This document shows positions 10,277 to 22,500 of a DNA stretch of 64,000 bases, piece by piece (the first letter of the stretch is position 1; each line of letters opens with the position of its first letter). The notes beneath the pieces are model-generated. The model ran no database searches. It saw only the letters and a list, made by a program, of their open reading frames with translations, and was not told the origin of the DNA. The translations under genes were made by a program, and so were the position numbers. The stretch comes from Gibbula magus (Eukaryota; Mollusca; Gastropoda; Trochida; Trochidae): assembly GCA_936450465.1 (NCBI GenBank), contig OW388302.1, positions 54,998,959 through 55,062,958 of the forward strand. The letters are read 5' to 3'.

Positions 10277-10738
10277 ATTTTTTACCAATAATATTGGAAA
10301 TCGTGTGTTTATTACAATTATTAAATAATGAAAACCTGTTGATAAACTGAAAAGCATACTGTTTTGTAATGAGTTTTTATCAAGTCATATTTGCAAAAGT
10401 ACATTTATTACAATATGTTTAAATAGTTTGAAATATAGAATATTGTAAAGTAACAGCTTGGACTCAAACAAACGATGTATACGGTAAAATACGCAAGGTT
10501 CATTTGTACAGTATCTAGTTTTATTATGCATTAATGTACATACCTGTAACAAATGTTGGCATTCCCTACAATCAACCTGATGACGTGGTAGCACCATTGG
10601 GGGAGTTCCCTATTCCAGTCAAGTCCAGTCTGTCATAAACAACTTCACTCACTAACAGCTAAGTGCCAACTTGCTAACTTCTCTCTCTACTTCGCTTTAC
10701 AGGAAAAGGAGATGACCAAAGTTCATGTAATGTAACCA
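10277..10738. other. Flank of the 39-bp array, with candidate exon
   Basis: AT-rich sequence, apart from the exon candidate at 10544-10597 and a pyrimidine-rich stretch (ttctctctctacttcgcttt) at about 10679-10698. Nothing else is recognised. Confidence 0.5.
10544..10597 (-). CDS. Candidate short first coding exon of the PAN-domain gene, copy A
   Basis: On the minus strand an ATG at 10597-10595 opens 18 codons (MVLPRHQVDCRECQHLLQ) that end exactly at a strong donor, ttacag|gtatgt (GT at 10543-10542). An in-frame TAG lies shortly before the ATG, as expected after a 5' UTR. The exon ends in phase 0, and the PAN exon acceptor at 6926 also continues in phase 0, so the two could be spliced directly. 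Copy B keeps the ATG, length and donor (62230-62283) with three residue changes. The link is inference; the exon could equally be untranslated, or random sequence preserved by recent duplication. Confidence 0.3.
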
Positions 10739-12302
10739 CAAGTGTTGATGTAACAACATAGTCAGTGTTGAAATATACAGGTGTTGATGTAACAAAATGT
10801 CTCATGTTGAAATATACAGGTGCCGATGTAAAAAAATGTCTCATGTTGAAATATACAAGTGTTGTTGTAACAAAATGTCTCATGTTGAAATATACAAGTG
10901 TTGATGTAACAAAATGTCTCATGTTGAAATATACAGGTGTTGATGTAACAAAATGTCTCATGTTGAAATATACAAGTGTTGATGTAACAAAATGTCTCAT
11001 GTTGAAATATACAGGTGTTGATGTAATAAAATGTCTCAAATTGAAATATACAAGTGTTGATGTAACAAAATGTCTCATGTTGAAATATACAAGTGTTGAT
11101 GTAACAAAATGTCTCATGTTGAAATATACAAGTGTTGATGTAACAAAATGTCTCATGTTGAAATATACAAGTGTTGATGTAACAAAATGTCTCATGTTGA
11201 AATATACAGGTGTTGATGTAACAAACTGTCTCAAATTGAAATATACAAGTGTTGATGTAACAAAATGTCTCATGTTGAAATATACAAGTGTTGATGTAAC
11301 AAAATGTCTCATGTTGAAATATACAAGTGTTGATGTAAAAAAATGTCTCATGTTGAAATATACAGGTGTTGATGTAACAAAATGTCTCATGTTGAAATAT
11401 ACAAGTGTTGATGTAACAAAATGTCTCATGTTGAAATATACAGGTGTTGATGTAACAAACTGTCTCAAATTGAAATATACAAGTGTTGATGTAACAAAAT
11501 GTCTCATGTTGAAATATACAAGTGTTGATGTAACAAAATGTCTCATGTTGAAATATACAAGTGTTGATGTAAAAAAATGTCTCATGTTGAAATATACAGG
11601 TGTTGATGTAACAAAATGTCTCATGTTGAAATATACAGGTGTTGATGTAACAAAATGTCTCATGTTGAAATATACAGGTGTTGATGTAACAAAATGTCTC
11701 ATGTTGAAATATACAGGTGTTGATGTAACAAAATGTCTCATGTTGAAATATACAAGTGTTGATGTAACAAAATGTCTCATGTTGAAATATACAGGTGTTG
11801 ATGTAACAAAATGTCTCATGTTGAAATATACAGGTGTTGATGTAAAAAATGTCTCATGTTGAAATATACAGGTGTTGATGTAACAAAATGTCTCATGTTG
11901 AAATATACAGGTGTTGATGTTGCAAAATGTCTCATGTTGAAATATACAGGCGTTGATGTAACAAAATGTCTCATGTTGAAATATACAGGTGTTGATGTAA
12001 CAAAATGTCTCATGTTGAAATATACAGGTGTTGATGTAACAAAATGTCTCATGTTGAAATATACAGGTGTTGATGTAACAAAATGTCTCATGTTGAAATA
12101 TACAAGTGTTGATGTAACAAAATGTCTCATGTTGAAATATACAAGTGTTGATGTAACAAAATGTCTCATGTTGAAATATACAAGAGTTGATGTAACAAAA
12201 TGTCTCATGTTGAAATATACAAGTGTTGATGTAACAAAATGTCTCATGTTGAAATATACAAGTGTTGATGTAACAAAATGTCTCATGTTGAAATATACAG
12301 GT
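10739..12302. repeat. 39-bp minisatellite, copy A, about 40 units
   Basis: Tandem units with the core gttgatgtaacaaaatgtct and then catgttgaaatatacaagt. Main variants are caagtg/caggtg, acaaac-tgtctcaaa (a pair at 11221 and 11455 marking a local duplication of about 234 bp, six units) and gtaaaaaaatg. Since 39 is divisible by three, both strands stay open (MLKYTSVDVTKCL on plus, MRHFVTSTPVYFN on minus) until a single-base deletion near 11846 breaks both. These frames are by-products. The array begins about 140 bp from the candidate first exon of the PAN-domain gene, on its promoter side. Confidence 0.95.
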
Positions 12303-12404
12303 CGGCTACTTTCTCAATGTTGAATTATTACCCTGCGTCTCTTTTTTCAAAGTTGATTAAATACCCTGATGTTGAATCATTGCCCGGGTACCTAATTGAA
12401 AACA

Positions 12405-13140
12405 AGTGTCATCAGAAGATGGAATATCCCACCGGTTCCAAAAACATTTGTAAAACACATCTTTGACAGATACTTGTGTATCCACTACTGTACTTCAGTT
12501 AGTGGGTATTACAGATGCTGAGTTTCAGGTATGTTAAGGGTTTTAGACTTCTGCTCCAGAAGCAGTCAAAATAAACAACAACCCTCTCATGTTTCTATGG
12601 AAACAGAAAAAATTAAGTTTTCAGAAATCTGAAAATATCAAAAGGCACCACTTCAGTTAGTGGGTAATACACATGCAAAGTTTCAGGAAGATATGATGAA
12701 CGGTTTTGGAGCTGTGCTCCGGAAACGAACCTGTGTCTGACAAAGTCCAACTTCAACATGTTTCTATGGAAACGACCAAAAATAAAATTTCCAGAAATCT
12801 GAAAATATCAAAAGGCACCACTTCAGTTAGTGGGTAATACACATGCAAAGTTTCAGGAAGATTTGATGAACGGTTTTGGAGCTGTGCTCCGGAAACGAAC
12901 CTGTCTCTGACAAAGTCCAACTTCAACATGTTTCTATGGAAACGACCAAAAATAAAATTTTCAGAAATCTGAAAATATCAAAAGGCACCACTTCAGTTGG
13001 TGGGTAATACACATGGAAAGTTTCCGAAAGATATCATGAACGGTTTTCGAGTTCTGCTCCAGAAACGAAATGATTGAGGACGGACGGACGGACGGACGGA
13101 CGGACGGACGGGGTGATGACTATACCCCACGGTATTACAT
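12405..13140. repeat. Pearl-like element 1 (about 170-bp tandem core, ACGG tail)
   Basis: The head starts near atcagaagatggaatatccc. A tandem core follows, in which the cttcagtta/tggtgggtaatac word recurs at 12493, 12651, 12821 and 12991 (spacing 158, 170, 170). Each unit contains a ctgctcc-gaaacgaac block and a catgtttctatggaaac block. The core ends in (ACGG)n at 13079-13110 and ggtgatgactatacccc. This matches my memory of the pearl family of bivalve elements (tandem core of about 160 bp plus microsatellite), but no database comparison was possible. Copy B has a shorter version with one unit fewer and a 40-bp deletion. Confidence 0.6.
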
Positions 13141-13157
13141 ACCGGTGGGATAATAAG

Positions 13158-14203
13158 GTAGGACAAAATCCACAGTGGACAAAATCCCCAAGGACATAAC
13201 CCCTAAAGACAAAATCCCCAAAAGGGTAGGAGAAAATCCCCAAGATGAAACAAGAATCATCAGAAGATGACATATCCCACCGGTCCCACATAATTCGTAA
13301 AACACATCTTTGATAAGTGATAAATGTATATCTACTACTTCAATTAGTGGGTGTAATACACATGAATTTCAGGTATGATGAAGGTCTTTAGAGTTCTGCT
13401 CCGAAAGCAGACCTATCTCTGAACAAAGTCCAAATTCAACATGGTTCCGTGGAAACAAAAAAAATCACATTTTCAGAAATCTGAAAATATCAAAATACAC
13501 CAATTCAGTAAGTGGGTAATACACATGCAAAGTTTCAGGAAGATATGATGAAGAGCTTGGAGCTATGCTCCAGAAACGAACCTGTCTTGGAACAAAGTCC
13601 AAATCCAACACGTTTCTATGGAAACGATAAAAAATCTTTTTTTAGAAATCTGAATATATCAAAAGGCACCACTTCAGTTGATGGGTAATACACATGGAAC
13701 GTTTCAGAAAGATATCACAAACGGTTTTAGAGTTCTGCACCGGTAACAAAATGATTATGGACGGACGGACGGACAGACAGACGGACAGGGAGACGACTAT
13801 AACCCATTGAAAACCCATGAAAAAAACATAGTATAGAAGTTTATAACAACAATTGATTTTATTCATACATCACTAACAATCACTTCAAGCATTTTGAGGA
13901 ACTTTTGAAATACCTTAGTTTCAGTGAAACCAAATTGGATTTATTTATTAAAAGAAAAATTAGATTTATTTAAACAACACTCTATAATAAAAGAACAAGA
14001 AAACAGAGCCTAATTAAGCCTACTCATTAAAAACAAAATAATGTAATGAGCGTACAAATTTTATGATCAAGGACATATTCTAATTGGATTGATGGGGAGT
14101 TTGTCCATGTTGTTGTTTTTGGTTTGGGGATTCTGTGCGCTGGGGATTTTGTCATAGGGGATTATGTCCTTTGGGGATTTTGTCCAGTGGGGATTTTGTT
14201 CGT
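13158..14203. mobile_element. Inverted-repeat-bounded segment with GGACAAAATCCCC motifs
   Basis: The left block (13158-13243) carries aggacaaaatcc, gtggacaaaatcccc, ggacataa-cccc and agacaaaatcccc. The right block (14126-14203), read as its reverse complement, carries the same words in the same order over about 75 bp. The pair is therefore a genuine terminal-type inverted repeat enclosing about 900 bp, including pearl-like element 2. Copy B lacks the left block: its ACGG tail is joined directly to the next element. AATAA occurs just outside both ends, but this is too short to call a target-site duplication. No transposase is present. It may be a non-autonomous DNA transposon or two solo copies in opposite orientation. 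Confidence 0.5.
13256..13805. repeat. Pearl-like element 2
   Basis: It has the same head as element 1 (atcatcagaagatgacatat followed by cccaccggtcc), about three core units with the agtgggtgtaatac or agtgggtaatac word near 13340, 13510 and 13678, and the tail (ggac)n at 13761-13780 followed by gacgactataaccc. In copy B the equivalent starts at 63589 and is cut by the window end. Confidence 0.6.
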
Positions 14204-14842
14204 TCACCGAATAATTACCCAACTGTTTCTAGACGCAAAAAACTAATTATACAGAACGTACTGTGCTTCTGTTTTCTTAATTGTCCAGTATGTGTAATTT
14301 TGAGGTGGTTTCCAAAATGTAGTACATCTATAGTTTATGGCTTATTCATTCAATTAATTTTTTTTACTAATTCATTTTAAAACTTTAATATATAATAACA
14401 GTTGTCGACAAACTTCATGTATCTAACATGACCACACCAGTTTGTATTGTTTGTATTTACTCACTTTCACCAAACAGACTTAACAAATGTACACATATGT
14501 GCTAATCTATTAACATGAACAATTATAAGTGTTATTGAATATCTCGCGTTGGTATTGAAGCATTTTCAATCCAATTGAATCAACATTCCGCTATTTACTG
14601 AAGATATCTTCAGCTTTCGGAAGCAAAAGTTAAAATCAGCTTTATTTCTACCCAATCATAATTCACTTAGAGGGGGGTTATTATTATGTTTTTACTCATT
14701 TGCTCCGATTTGCGTGATTGTAACCAAACAATCAAGAGTTAATTCCATGTTATTTTTCAACGTTTGAGCCCATTTTATAAAAGAGGTACTTGTTTACACC
14801 TGTCTTTTAGTGGAGTCAGCTCTTGAGTCTTTAGTTACATTC
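14204..14842. other. No feature recognised
   Basis: AT-rich sequence without a supportable gene, tandem repeat or motif. The small ORF 14135-14380 begins inside the inverted repeat and has no recognisable domain. Confidence 0.5.
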
Positions 14843-15840
14843 CTAAAAAATCTCACTGAAAAATACCCAAGGCGGTGCAATGTAAGTACCTTCTGTGTAT
14901 GTTTTCAAAACAAATTTGTACAAGGCAATTGGAGCTAGCTGATGTTGATGAAGGTGTTGAGGCAGAGGAACTGGAAGACTTGCACTGTCAGCATTGATTG
15001 GTTCCCCAAATCTCTTAATGTCGACGTCCGGGGTATGATTGTCAAAATCATTGGAATGATCATCACAAGATAATCTGTCTAACTTTGACCAGATATCAAC
15101 TGTCACTACTGGGCAGGAAGTTTTATTCAAATGGCGGTGGGTCGTTTGGCTAGCTTAAAAAGCTATGACTTGTCTCCTCTCCTTTCTTAAGATGAAAACG
15201 GTTATGTTAGAACTAATGAGGTTTGTGCTGTGTTAGATCAGAAGCTGCTGCTCGCTTCCAGGTCTTGACATATCTTGACATCTCGGAGGGAGGACATTGC
15301 TCGCGATGTCAAAGGTTTTATTGATGCCACGGTTCGAGAACATACGTCCATCTTTAACTAAACTAGGAAAGCCCTTATGTGTGTGGGTAAGCCATGTTAG
15401 GACATTAGTTCTCAAGTGATCTGACAATTCTTCATCCTATTTCTCCATATAATGTGAGATACTGCCACCAGTTTTCAACACATTATCCTCAATGAAGGCA
15501 ACAAGACGCTAGTAGAGGTCTTTAGGAAGTTGACCTGGTAACAACCAAAGCTTTGAAAAATCAAGGAAATGAGATCGTGTTGACTGAAACCCATAATGTA
15601 AATGCATCTCTTGCCAGCTGTTAGAGGGCTTGATTTCTTGACAATGGTGCTTCTTGCAATAAGTAGGCAATACTTCTGACAATGTAATCTGACTAGCAAA
15701 GGTTCAAGCAATGTCACTTTCCGTTCAGCAGTACCACAAAATGCCTTGTAATCTTGTCCATAGTTTTCAAACTCACGTAGATTGTTAGCACACTACCTGA
15801 AGTCACATCGTCGACCAACAACTGTGCAAACATCTGATCT
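14843..15840 (-). pseudogene. Degraded protein-coding traces, unknown family
   Basis: On the minus strand, successive open stretches read like normal protein but are broken by stops and frame changes. One at about 15717-15475 contains KVTLLEPLLVRLHCQKY. A second frame at about 15540-15233 contains LVAFIEDNVLKTGGSISHYM, a stop, then HLRTNVLTWLTHTHKG and KDGRMFSNRGINKTFDI. A third at 15130-14843 contains CPVVTVDIWSKLDRLS. Residue composition is balanced and unlike the surrounding repeats. I do not recognise the family. A decayed transposable-element gene or a cellular pseudogene are both possible, and short exons with introns cannot be excluded. Confidence 0.3.
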
Positions 15841-16147
15841 GGTTAGTATAATGGAGGTTTTGTTTCCAATTCTCAAATAAATTAACATTTTCAGATTTTG
15901 TCAGGATTTGAAGCGTTGTTTTGGGGTCGCAGAATTGTCAGAAATTTTGCTGCCTTGTGGATTATAGATGGTTTAAAATACACTAAGATTTTAGGCGTAT
16001 TTTCACAGAAACAAAATTCCCCGAATTCAGCCGACTATTGAGGGTGCTGTCCATTATTTTGGTCGCTCAATATTCTTAAAGAGGACGTGGCTCTGAGTAA
16101 AACGAGCCTTACACCAGACAGCCACTGTTCCACCTTCTTCGTGCGTC

Positions 16148-16510
16148 CTAAAAATGCACAAGGAGGGCAGAAAGGAGGGCAGAAAGGAGGATGTAAATGG
16201 AAAAGAACGCCACTGGCCACTGTTTTGAACTGTGCAGAATAGCGTCTGTCCACGTTGGTTGATTGCTCAAAGGATGATTGGAGGATGCACAATGGTGGGC
16301 TACAAGACACGTACAGTGCTCTATACAGTAATAGTTGCACATTGTTTTGAACAAATTGTGATAACCGTTCCAAAATGTCTTAACTATTGGAAAGCTACAT
16401 CTACGTTTTGATGGATGGGTTGTAGGATTTGAGGAAGATGAAGGTGTAAGAGTTGATGCAGCGCTAGAAAGTTTGATGAACATGTAGAAAGAGTTGATTT
16501 AGTTGTAGAT
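16148..16510 (-). pseudogene. Ser/Thr-rich and hydrophobic coding traces next to the 24-bp array
   Basis: The TSTSTPTV frame of the array runs on into STTTTASTYECSPISTTK and STLSTCSSN, and ends at 16384. A shift of frame near 16480 restores Ser/Thr-rich sequence (KLSSAASTLTPSSSSNPT), then a region with about six cysteines, and finally a hydrophobic C-terminus (VAFFSIYILLSALLSALL) before a stop at about 16148. Taken together this resembles the end of a membrane-anchored mucin, but it needs a frameshift. Part of the hydrophobic stretch comes from a short local duplication (aggagggcagaa, twice), so it may be coincidence. No splice pair that repairs the frame was seen. Confidence 0.25.
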
Positions 16511-16546
16511 ATGGGTGAACACTCATACGTAGATGCAGTTGTAGTT

Positions 16547-19500
16547 GTAGATGTAGACGTGACTGTAGGTGTAGATGTTGACGTGACTGTAGGTGTAGAT
16601 GTAGACGTGACTGTGAGTGTAGATGTAGACGTGACTGTAGGTGTAGATGTATTCTTGACTGTAGGTGTAGATGTAGACGTGACTGTAGGTGTAGATGTAG
16701 ACGTGACTGTAGGTGTAGATGTAGACATGACTGTAGGTGTAGATGTAGACGTGACTGTAGGTGTAGATGTAGACGTGACTGTGGGTGTAGATGTAGACGT
16801 GCCTGTAGGTGTAGATGTAGACGTGACTGTAGGTGTAGATGTAGACGTGACTGTAGGTGTAGATGTAGACGTGACTGAAGGTGTAGATGTAGACGTGACT
16901 GAAGGTGTAGATGTAGACGTGACTGTAGGTGTAGATGTAGACGTGACTGTAGGTGTAGATGTAGATGTGACTGTAGGTGTAGATGTAGACGTGACTGTAG
17001 GTGTAGATGTAGACGTGACTGTAGGTGTAGATGTAGACGTGACTGTAGGTGTAGATGTAGACGTGACTGTAGGTGTAGATGTAGACGTGACTGTAGGTGT
17101 AGATGTAGACGTGACTGTAGGTGTAGATGTATTCTTGACTGTAGGTGTAGATGTAGACGTGACTGTAGGTGTAGATGTAGACGTGACTGTAGGTGTAGAT
17201 GTAGACGTGACTGTAGGTGTAGATGTAGACGTGACTGTAGGTGTAGATGTAGACGTGACTGTAGGTGTAGATGTAGACGTGACTGTAGGTGTAGATGTAG
17301 ACGTGACTGTAGGTGTAGATGTAGACGTGACTGTAGGTGTAGATGTAGACGTGACTGTGGGTGTAGATGTAGACGTGACTGTGGGTGTAGATGTAGACGT
17401 GACTGTAGGTGTAGATGTAGACGTGACTGTGGGTGTAGATGTAGACGTGACTGTGAGTGTAGATGTAGACGTGACTGTAGGTGTAGATGTAGACGTGACT
17501 GTAGGTGTAGATGTAGACGTGACTGTGAGTGTAGATGTAGACGTGACTGTAGGTGTAGATGAAGACGTGACTGTAGGTGTAGATGTAGACGTGACAGTAG
17601 GTGTAGATGTAGACGTGACTGTGAGTGTAGATGTAGACGTGACTGTAGGTGTAGATGTAGACGTGACTATAGGTGTGGATGTAGACGTGACTGTAGGTGT
17701 AGATGAAGAAGTGACTGTAGGTGTAGATGTAGACGTGACTGTAGGTGTAGATGTAGACGTGACTGTGAGTGTAGATGTAGACGTGACTGTAGGTGTAGAT
17801 GTAGACGTGACTGTAGGTGTAGATGTAGACGTGACTGTAGGTGTAGATGTAGACGTGACTGTAGGTGTAGATGTAGACGTGACTGTAGGTGTAGATGTAG
17901 ACGTGACTGTAGGTGTAGATGTATTCTTGACTGTAGGTGTAGATGTAGACGTGACTGTAGGTGTAGATGTAGACGTGACTGTAGGTGTAGATGTAGACGT
18001 GACTGTAGGTGTAGATGTAGACGTGACTGTAGGTGTAGATGTAGACGTGACTGTAGGTGTAGATGTAGACGTGACTGTAGGTGTAGATGTAGACGTGACT
18101 GTAGGTGTAGATGTAGACGTGACTGTAGGTGTAGATGTAGACGTGACTGTGGGTGTAGATGTAGACGTGACTGTGGGTGTAGATGTAGACGTGACTGTAG
18201 GTGTAGATGTAGACGTGACTGTGGGTGTAGATGTAGACGTGACTGTGAGTGTAGATGTAGACGTGACTGTAGGTGTAGATGTAGACGTGACTGTAGGTGT
18301 AGATGTAGACGTGACTGTGAGTGTAGATGTAGACGTGACTGTAGGTGTAGATGTAGACGTGACTGTAGGTGTAGATGTAGACGTGACAGTAGGTGTAGAT
18401 GTAGACGTGACTGTGAGTGTAGATGTAGACGTGACTGTAGGTGTAGATGTAGACGTGACTATAGGTGTGGATGTAGACGTGACTGTAGGTGTAGATGAAG
18501 AAGTGACTGTAGGTGTAGATGTAGACGTGACTGTAGGTGTAGATGTAGACGTGACTGTGAGTGTAGATGTAGACGTGACTGTAGGTGTAGATGTAGACGT
18601 GACTGTAGGTGTAGATGTAGACGTGACTGTAGGTGTAGATGTAGACGTGACTGTAGGTGTAGATGTAGACGTGACTGTAGGTGTAGATGTAGATGTGACT
18701 GTAGGTGTAGATGTAGACGTGACTGTAGGTGTAGATGTAGACGTGACTGTAGGTGAAGATGAAGACGTGACTGTAGGTGTAGATGTAGATGTGACTGTAG
18801 GTGTAGATGTAGACGTGACTGTAGGTGTAGATGTTGACGTGACTGTAGGTGTAGATGTAGACGTGACTGTAGGTGTAGATGTAGACGTGACTGTAGGTGT
18901 AGATGTAGACGTGACTGTAGGTGTAGATGTAGACGTGACTGTAGGTGTAGATGTAGACGTGACTGTAGGTGTAGATGTAGATGTGACTGTAGGTGTAGAT
19001 GTAGACGTGACTGTAGGTGTAGATGTAGACGTGACTGTAGGTGAAGATGAAGACGTGACTGTAGGTGTAGATGTAGATGTGACTGTAGGTGTAGATGTAG
19101 ACGTGACTGTAGGTGTAGATGTTGACGTGACTGTAGGTGTAAATGTAGACGTGACTGTAGGTGTAGATGTAGACGTGACTGTAGGTGTAGATGTAGACGT
19201 GACTGTAGGTGTAGATGTAGACGTGACTGTAGGTGTAGATGTAGACGTGACTGTAGGTGTAGATGTAGATGTGACTGTAGGTGTAGATGTAGACGTGACT
19301 GTAGGTGTAGATGTAGACGTGACTGTAGGTGAAGATGAAGACGTGACTGTAGGTGTAGATGTAGATGTGACTGTAGGTGTAGATGTAGACGTGACTGTAG
19401 GTGTAGATGTTGACGTGACTGTAGGTGTAGATGTAGACGTGACTGTAGGTGTAGATGTTGACGTGACTGTAGGTGTAGATGTAGACGTAACTGTAGGTGT

Positions 19501-22500
19501 AGATGTAGACGTGACTGTAGGTGTAGATGTAGACGTGACTGTAGGTGTAGATATAGACGTGACTGTAGGTGTAGATGTAGACGTGACTGTAGGTGTAGAT
19601 GTAGACGTGACTGTGGGTGTAGATGTAGACGTGACTGTAGGTGTAGATGTAGACATGACTGTAGGTGTAGATGTAGATGTGACTGTAGGTGTAGATGTAG
19701 ACATGACTGTAGGTGTAGATGTAGACGTGACTGTAGTTGTAGATGTAGACGTGACTGTAGGTGTAGATGTAGACGTGACTGTAGGTGTAGATGTAGACGT
19801 GACTGTAGGTGTAGATGTAGACGTGACTGTAGGTGTAGATGTAGACGTGACTGTAGGTGTAGATGTAGATATACATTAAAATGTAGATGTAGACGTGACT
19901 GTGAGTGTAGATGTAGACGTGACTGTAGATGTAGATGTAGACGTGACTGTAGGTGTAGATGTAGACGTGACTGTAGGTGTAGATGTAGACGTGACTGTAG
20001 GTGTAGATGTAGATATACATTAAAATGTAGATGTAGACGTGACTGTGAGTGTAGATGTAGACGTGACTGTAGGTGTAGATGTAGACGTGACTGTAGGTGT
20101 AGATGTAGACATGACTGTAGGTGTAGATGTAGACGTGACTGTAGGTATAGATGTAGACGTGACTGTGGGTGTAGATGTAGACGTGACTGTAGGTGTAGAT
20201 GTAGACGTGACTGTAGGTGTAGATGTAGACGTGACTGTAGGTGTAGATGTAGACGTGACTGTAGGTGTAGATGTAGACGTGACTGTAGGTGTAGATGTAG
20301 ACGTGACTGTAGGTGTAGATGTAGACGTGACTGTAGGTGTAGATGTAGACGTGACTGTAGGTGTAGATGTAGACGTGACTGTAGGTGTAGATGTAGACGT
20401 GACTGTAGGTGTAGATGTAGATGTGACTGTAGGTGTAGATGTAGACGTGACTGTAGGTGTAGATGAAGAAGTGACTGTAGGTGTAGATGTAGACGTGACT
20501 GTAGGTGTAGATGTAGACGTGACTGTGAGTGTAGATGTAGACGTGACTGTAGGTGTAGATGTAGACGTGACTGTAGGTGTAGATGTAGACGTGACTGTAG
20601 GTGTAGATGTAGACGTGACTGTAGGTGTAGATGTAGACGTGACTGTGAGTGTAGATGTAGACGTGACTGTAGGTGTAGATGTAGACGTGACTATAGGTGT
20701 AGATGTAGACGTGACTGTAGGTGTAGATGAAGAAGTGACTGTAGGTGTAGATGTAGACGTGACTGTAGGTGTAGATGTAGACGTGACTGTGAGTGTAGAT
20801 GTAGACGTGACTGTAGGTGTAGATGTAGACGTGACTGTAGGTGTAGATGTAGACGTGACTGTAGGTGTAGATGTAGACGTGACTGTAGGTGTAGATGCAG
20901 ACGTGACTGTAGGTGTAGATGTAGATGTGACTGTAGGTGTAGATGTAGACGTGACTGTAGGTGTAGATGTAGACGTGACTGTAGGTGAAGATGAAGACGT
21001 GACTGTAGGTGTAGATGTAGATGTGACTGTAGGTGTAGATGTAGACGTGACTGTAGGTGTAGATGTTGACGTGACTGTAGGTGTAGATGTAGACGTGACT
21101 GTAGGTGTAGATGTAGACGTGACTGTAGGTGTAGATGAAGACGTAACTGTAGGTGTAGATGTAGACGTGACTGTAGGTGTAGATGTAGACGTGACTGTAG
21201 GTGTAGATGTAGACGTGACTGTAGGTGTAGATATAGACGTGACTGTAGGTGTAGATGTAGACGTGACTGTGAGTGTAGATGTAGACGTGACTGTAGGTGT
21301 AGATGTAGACGTGACTGTGAGTGTAGATGTAGACGTGACTGTAGGTGTAGATGAAGAAGTGACTGTAGGTGTAGATGTAGACGTGACTGTAGGTGTAGAT
21401 GTAGACGTGACTGTGAGTGTAGATGTAGACGTGACTGTAGGTGTAGATGTAGACGTGACTGTAGGTGTAGATGTAGATGTGACTGTAGGTGTAGATGTAG
21501 ACGTGACTGTAGGTGTAGATGTAGACGTGACTGTAGGTGTAGATGTAGACGTGACTGTAGGTGTAGATGTAGACGTGACTGTAGGTGTAGATGTAGACGT
21601 GACTGTAGGTGTAGATGTAGACGTGACTGTAGGTGTAGATGTAGACGTGACTGTAGGTGTAGATGTAGACGTGACTGTAGGTGTAGATGTAGACGTGACT
21701 GTAGGTGTAGATGTAGACGTGACTGTAGGTGTAGATGTAGACGTGACTGTAGGTGTAGATGTAGATGTGACTGTAGGTGTAGATGTAGACGTGACTGTAG
21801 GTGTAGATGTAGACGTGACTGTAGGTGTAGATGTAGACGTGACTGTAGGTGTAGATGTAGACGTGACTGTAGGTGTAGATGTAGACGTGACTGTAGGTGT
21901 AGATGTAGACGTGACTGTAGGTGTAGATGTAGACGTGACTGTAGGTGTAGATGTAGACGTGACTGTAGGTGTAGATGTAGACGTGACTGTAGGTGTAGAT
22001 GTAGACGTGACTGTGAGTGTAGATGTAGACGTGACTGTAGGTGTAGATGTAGACGTGACTGTAGGTGTAGATGTAGACGTGACTGTAGGTGTAGATGTAG
22101 ACGTGACTGTGAGTGTAGATGTAGACGTGACTGTAGGTGTAGATGTAGACGTGACTATAGGTGTAGATGTAGACGTGACTGTAGGTGTAGATGAAGAAGT
22201 GACTGTAGGTGTAGATGTAGACGTGACTGTAGGTGTAGATGTAGACGTGACTGTGAGTGTAGATGTAGACGTGACTGTAGGTGTAGATGTAGACGTGACT
22301 GTAGGTGTAGATGTAGACGTGACTGTAGGTGTAGATGTAGACGTGACTGTAGGTGTAGATGTAGACGTGACTGTAGGTGTAGATGTAGATGTGACTGTAG
22401 GTGTAGATGTAGACGTGACTGTAGGTGTAGATGTAGACGTGACTGTAGGTGAAGATGAAGACGTGACTGTAGGTGTAGATGTAGATGTGACTGTAGGTGT

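Larger units (their letters stand above)
4462..13660. other. Segmental duplication, copy A
   Basis: From agtgaagttcaattaagt at 4462 the sequence matches copy B from 57365 collinearly up to the right window end (64000 corresponds to about 13650). The similarity is high, with scattered substitutions and small indels. Large differences are the Tc1 element at 4784-6301 (A only), a MITE (B only), the copy number of the 39-bp repeat, an extra core unit in the first pearl-like element, and about 145 bp at 13110-13255 (A only). Both copies lie just to the right of a 55/56-bp array. The true right end cannot be seen because B is cut by the window. Confidence 0.93.

Noticed and set aside
10674..12323. 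ORFs on both strands of the 39-bp array (MLKYTSVDVTKCL and MRHFVTSTPVYFN)
   Set aside because: Both strands are open because 39 is a multiple of three; a one-base deletion near 11846 breaks both, and copy number differs threefold between A and B.
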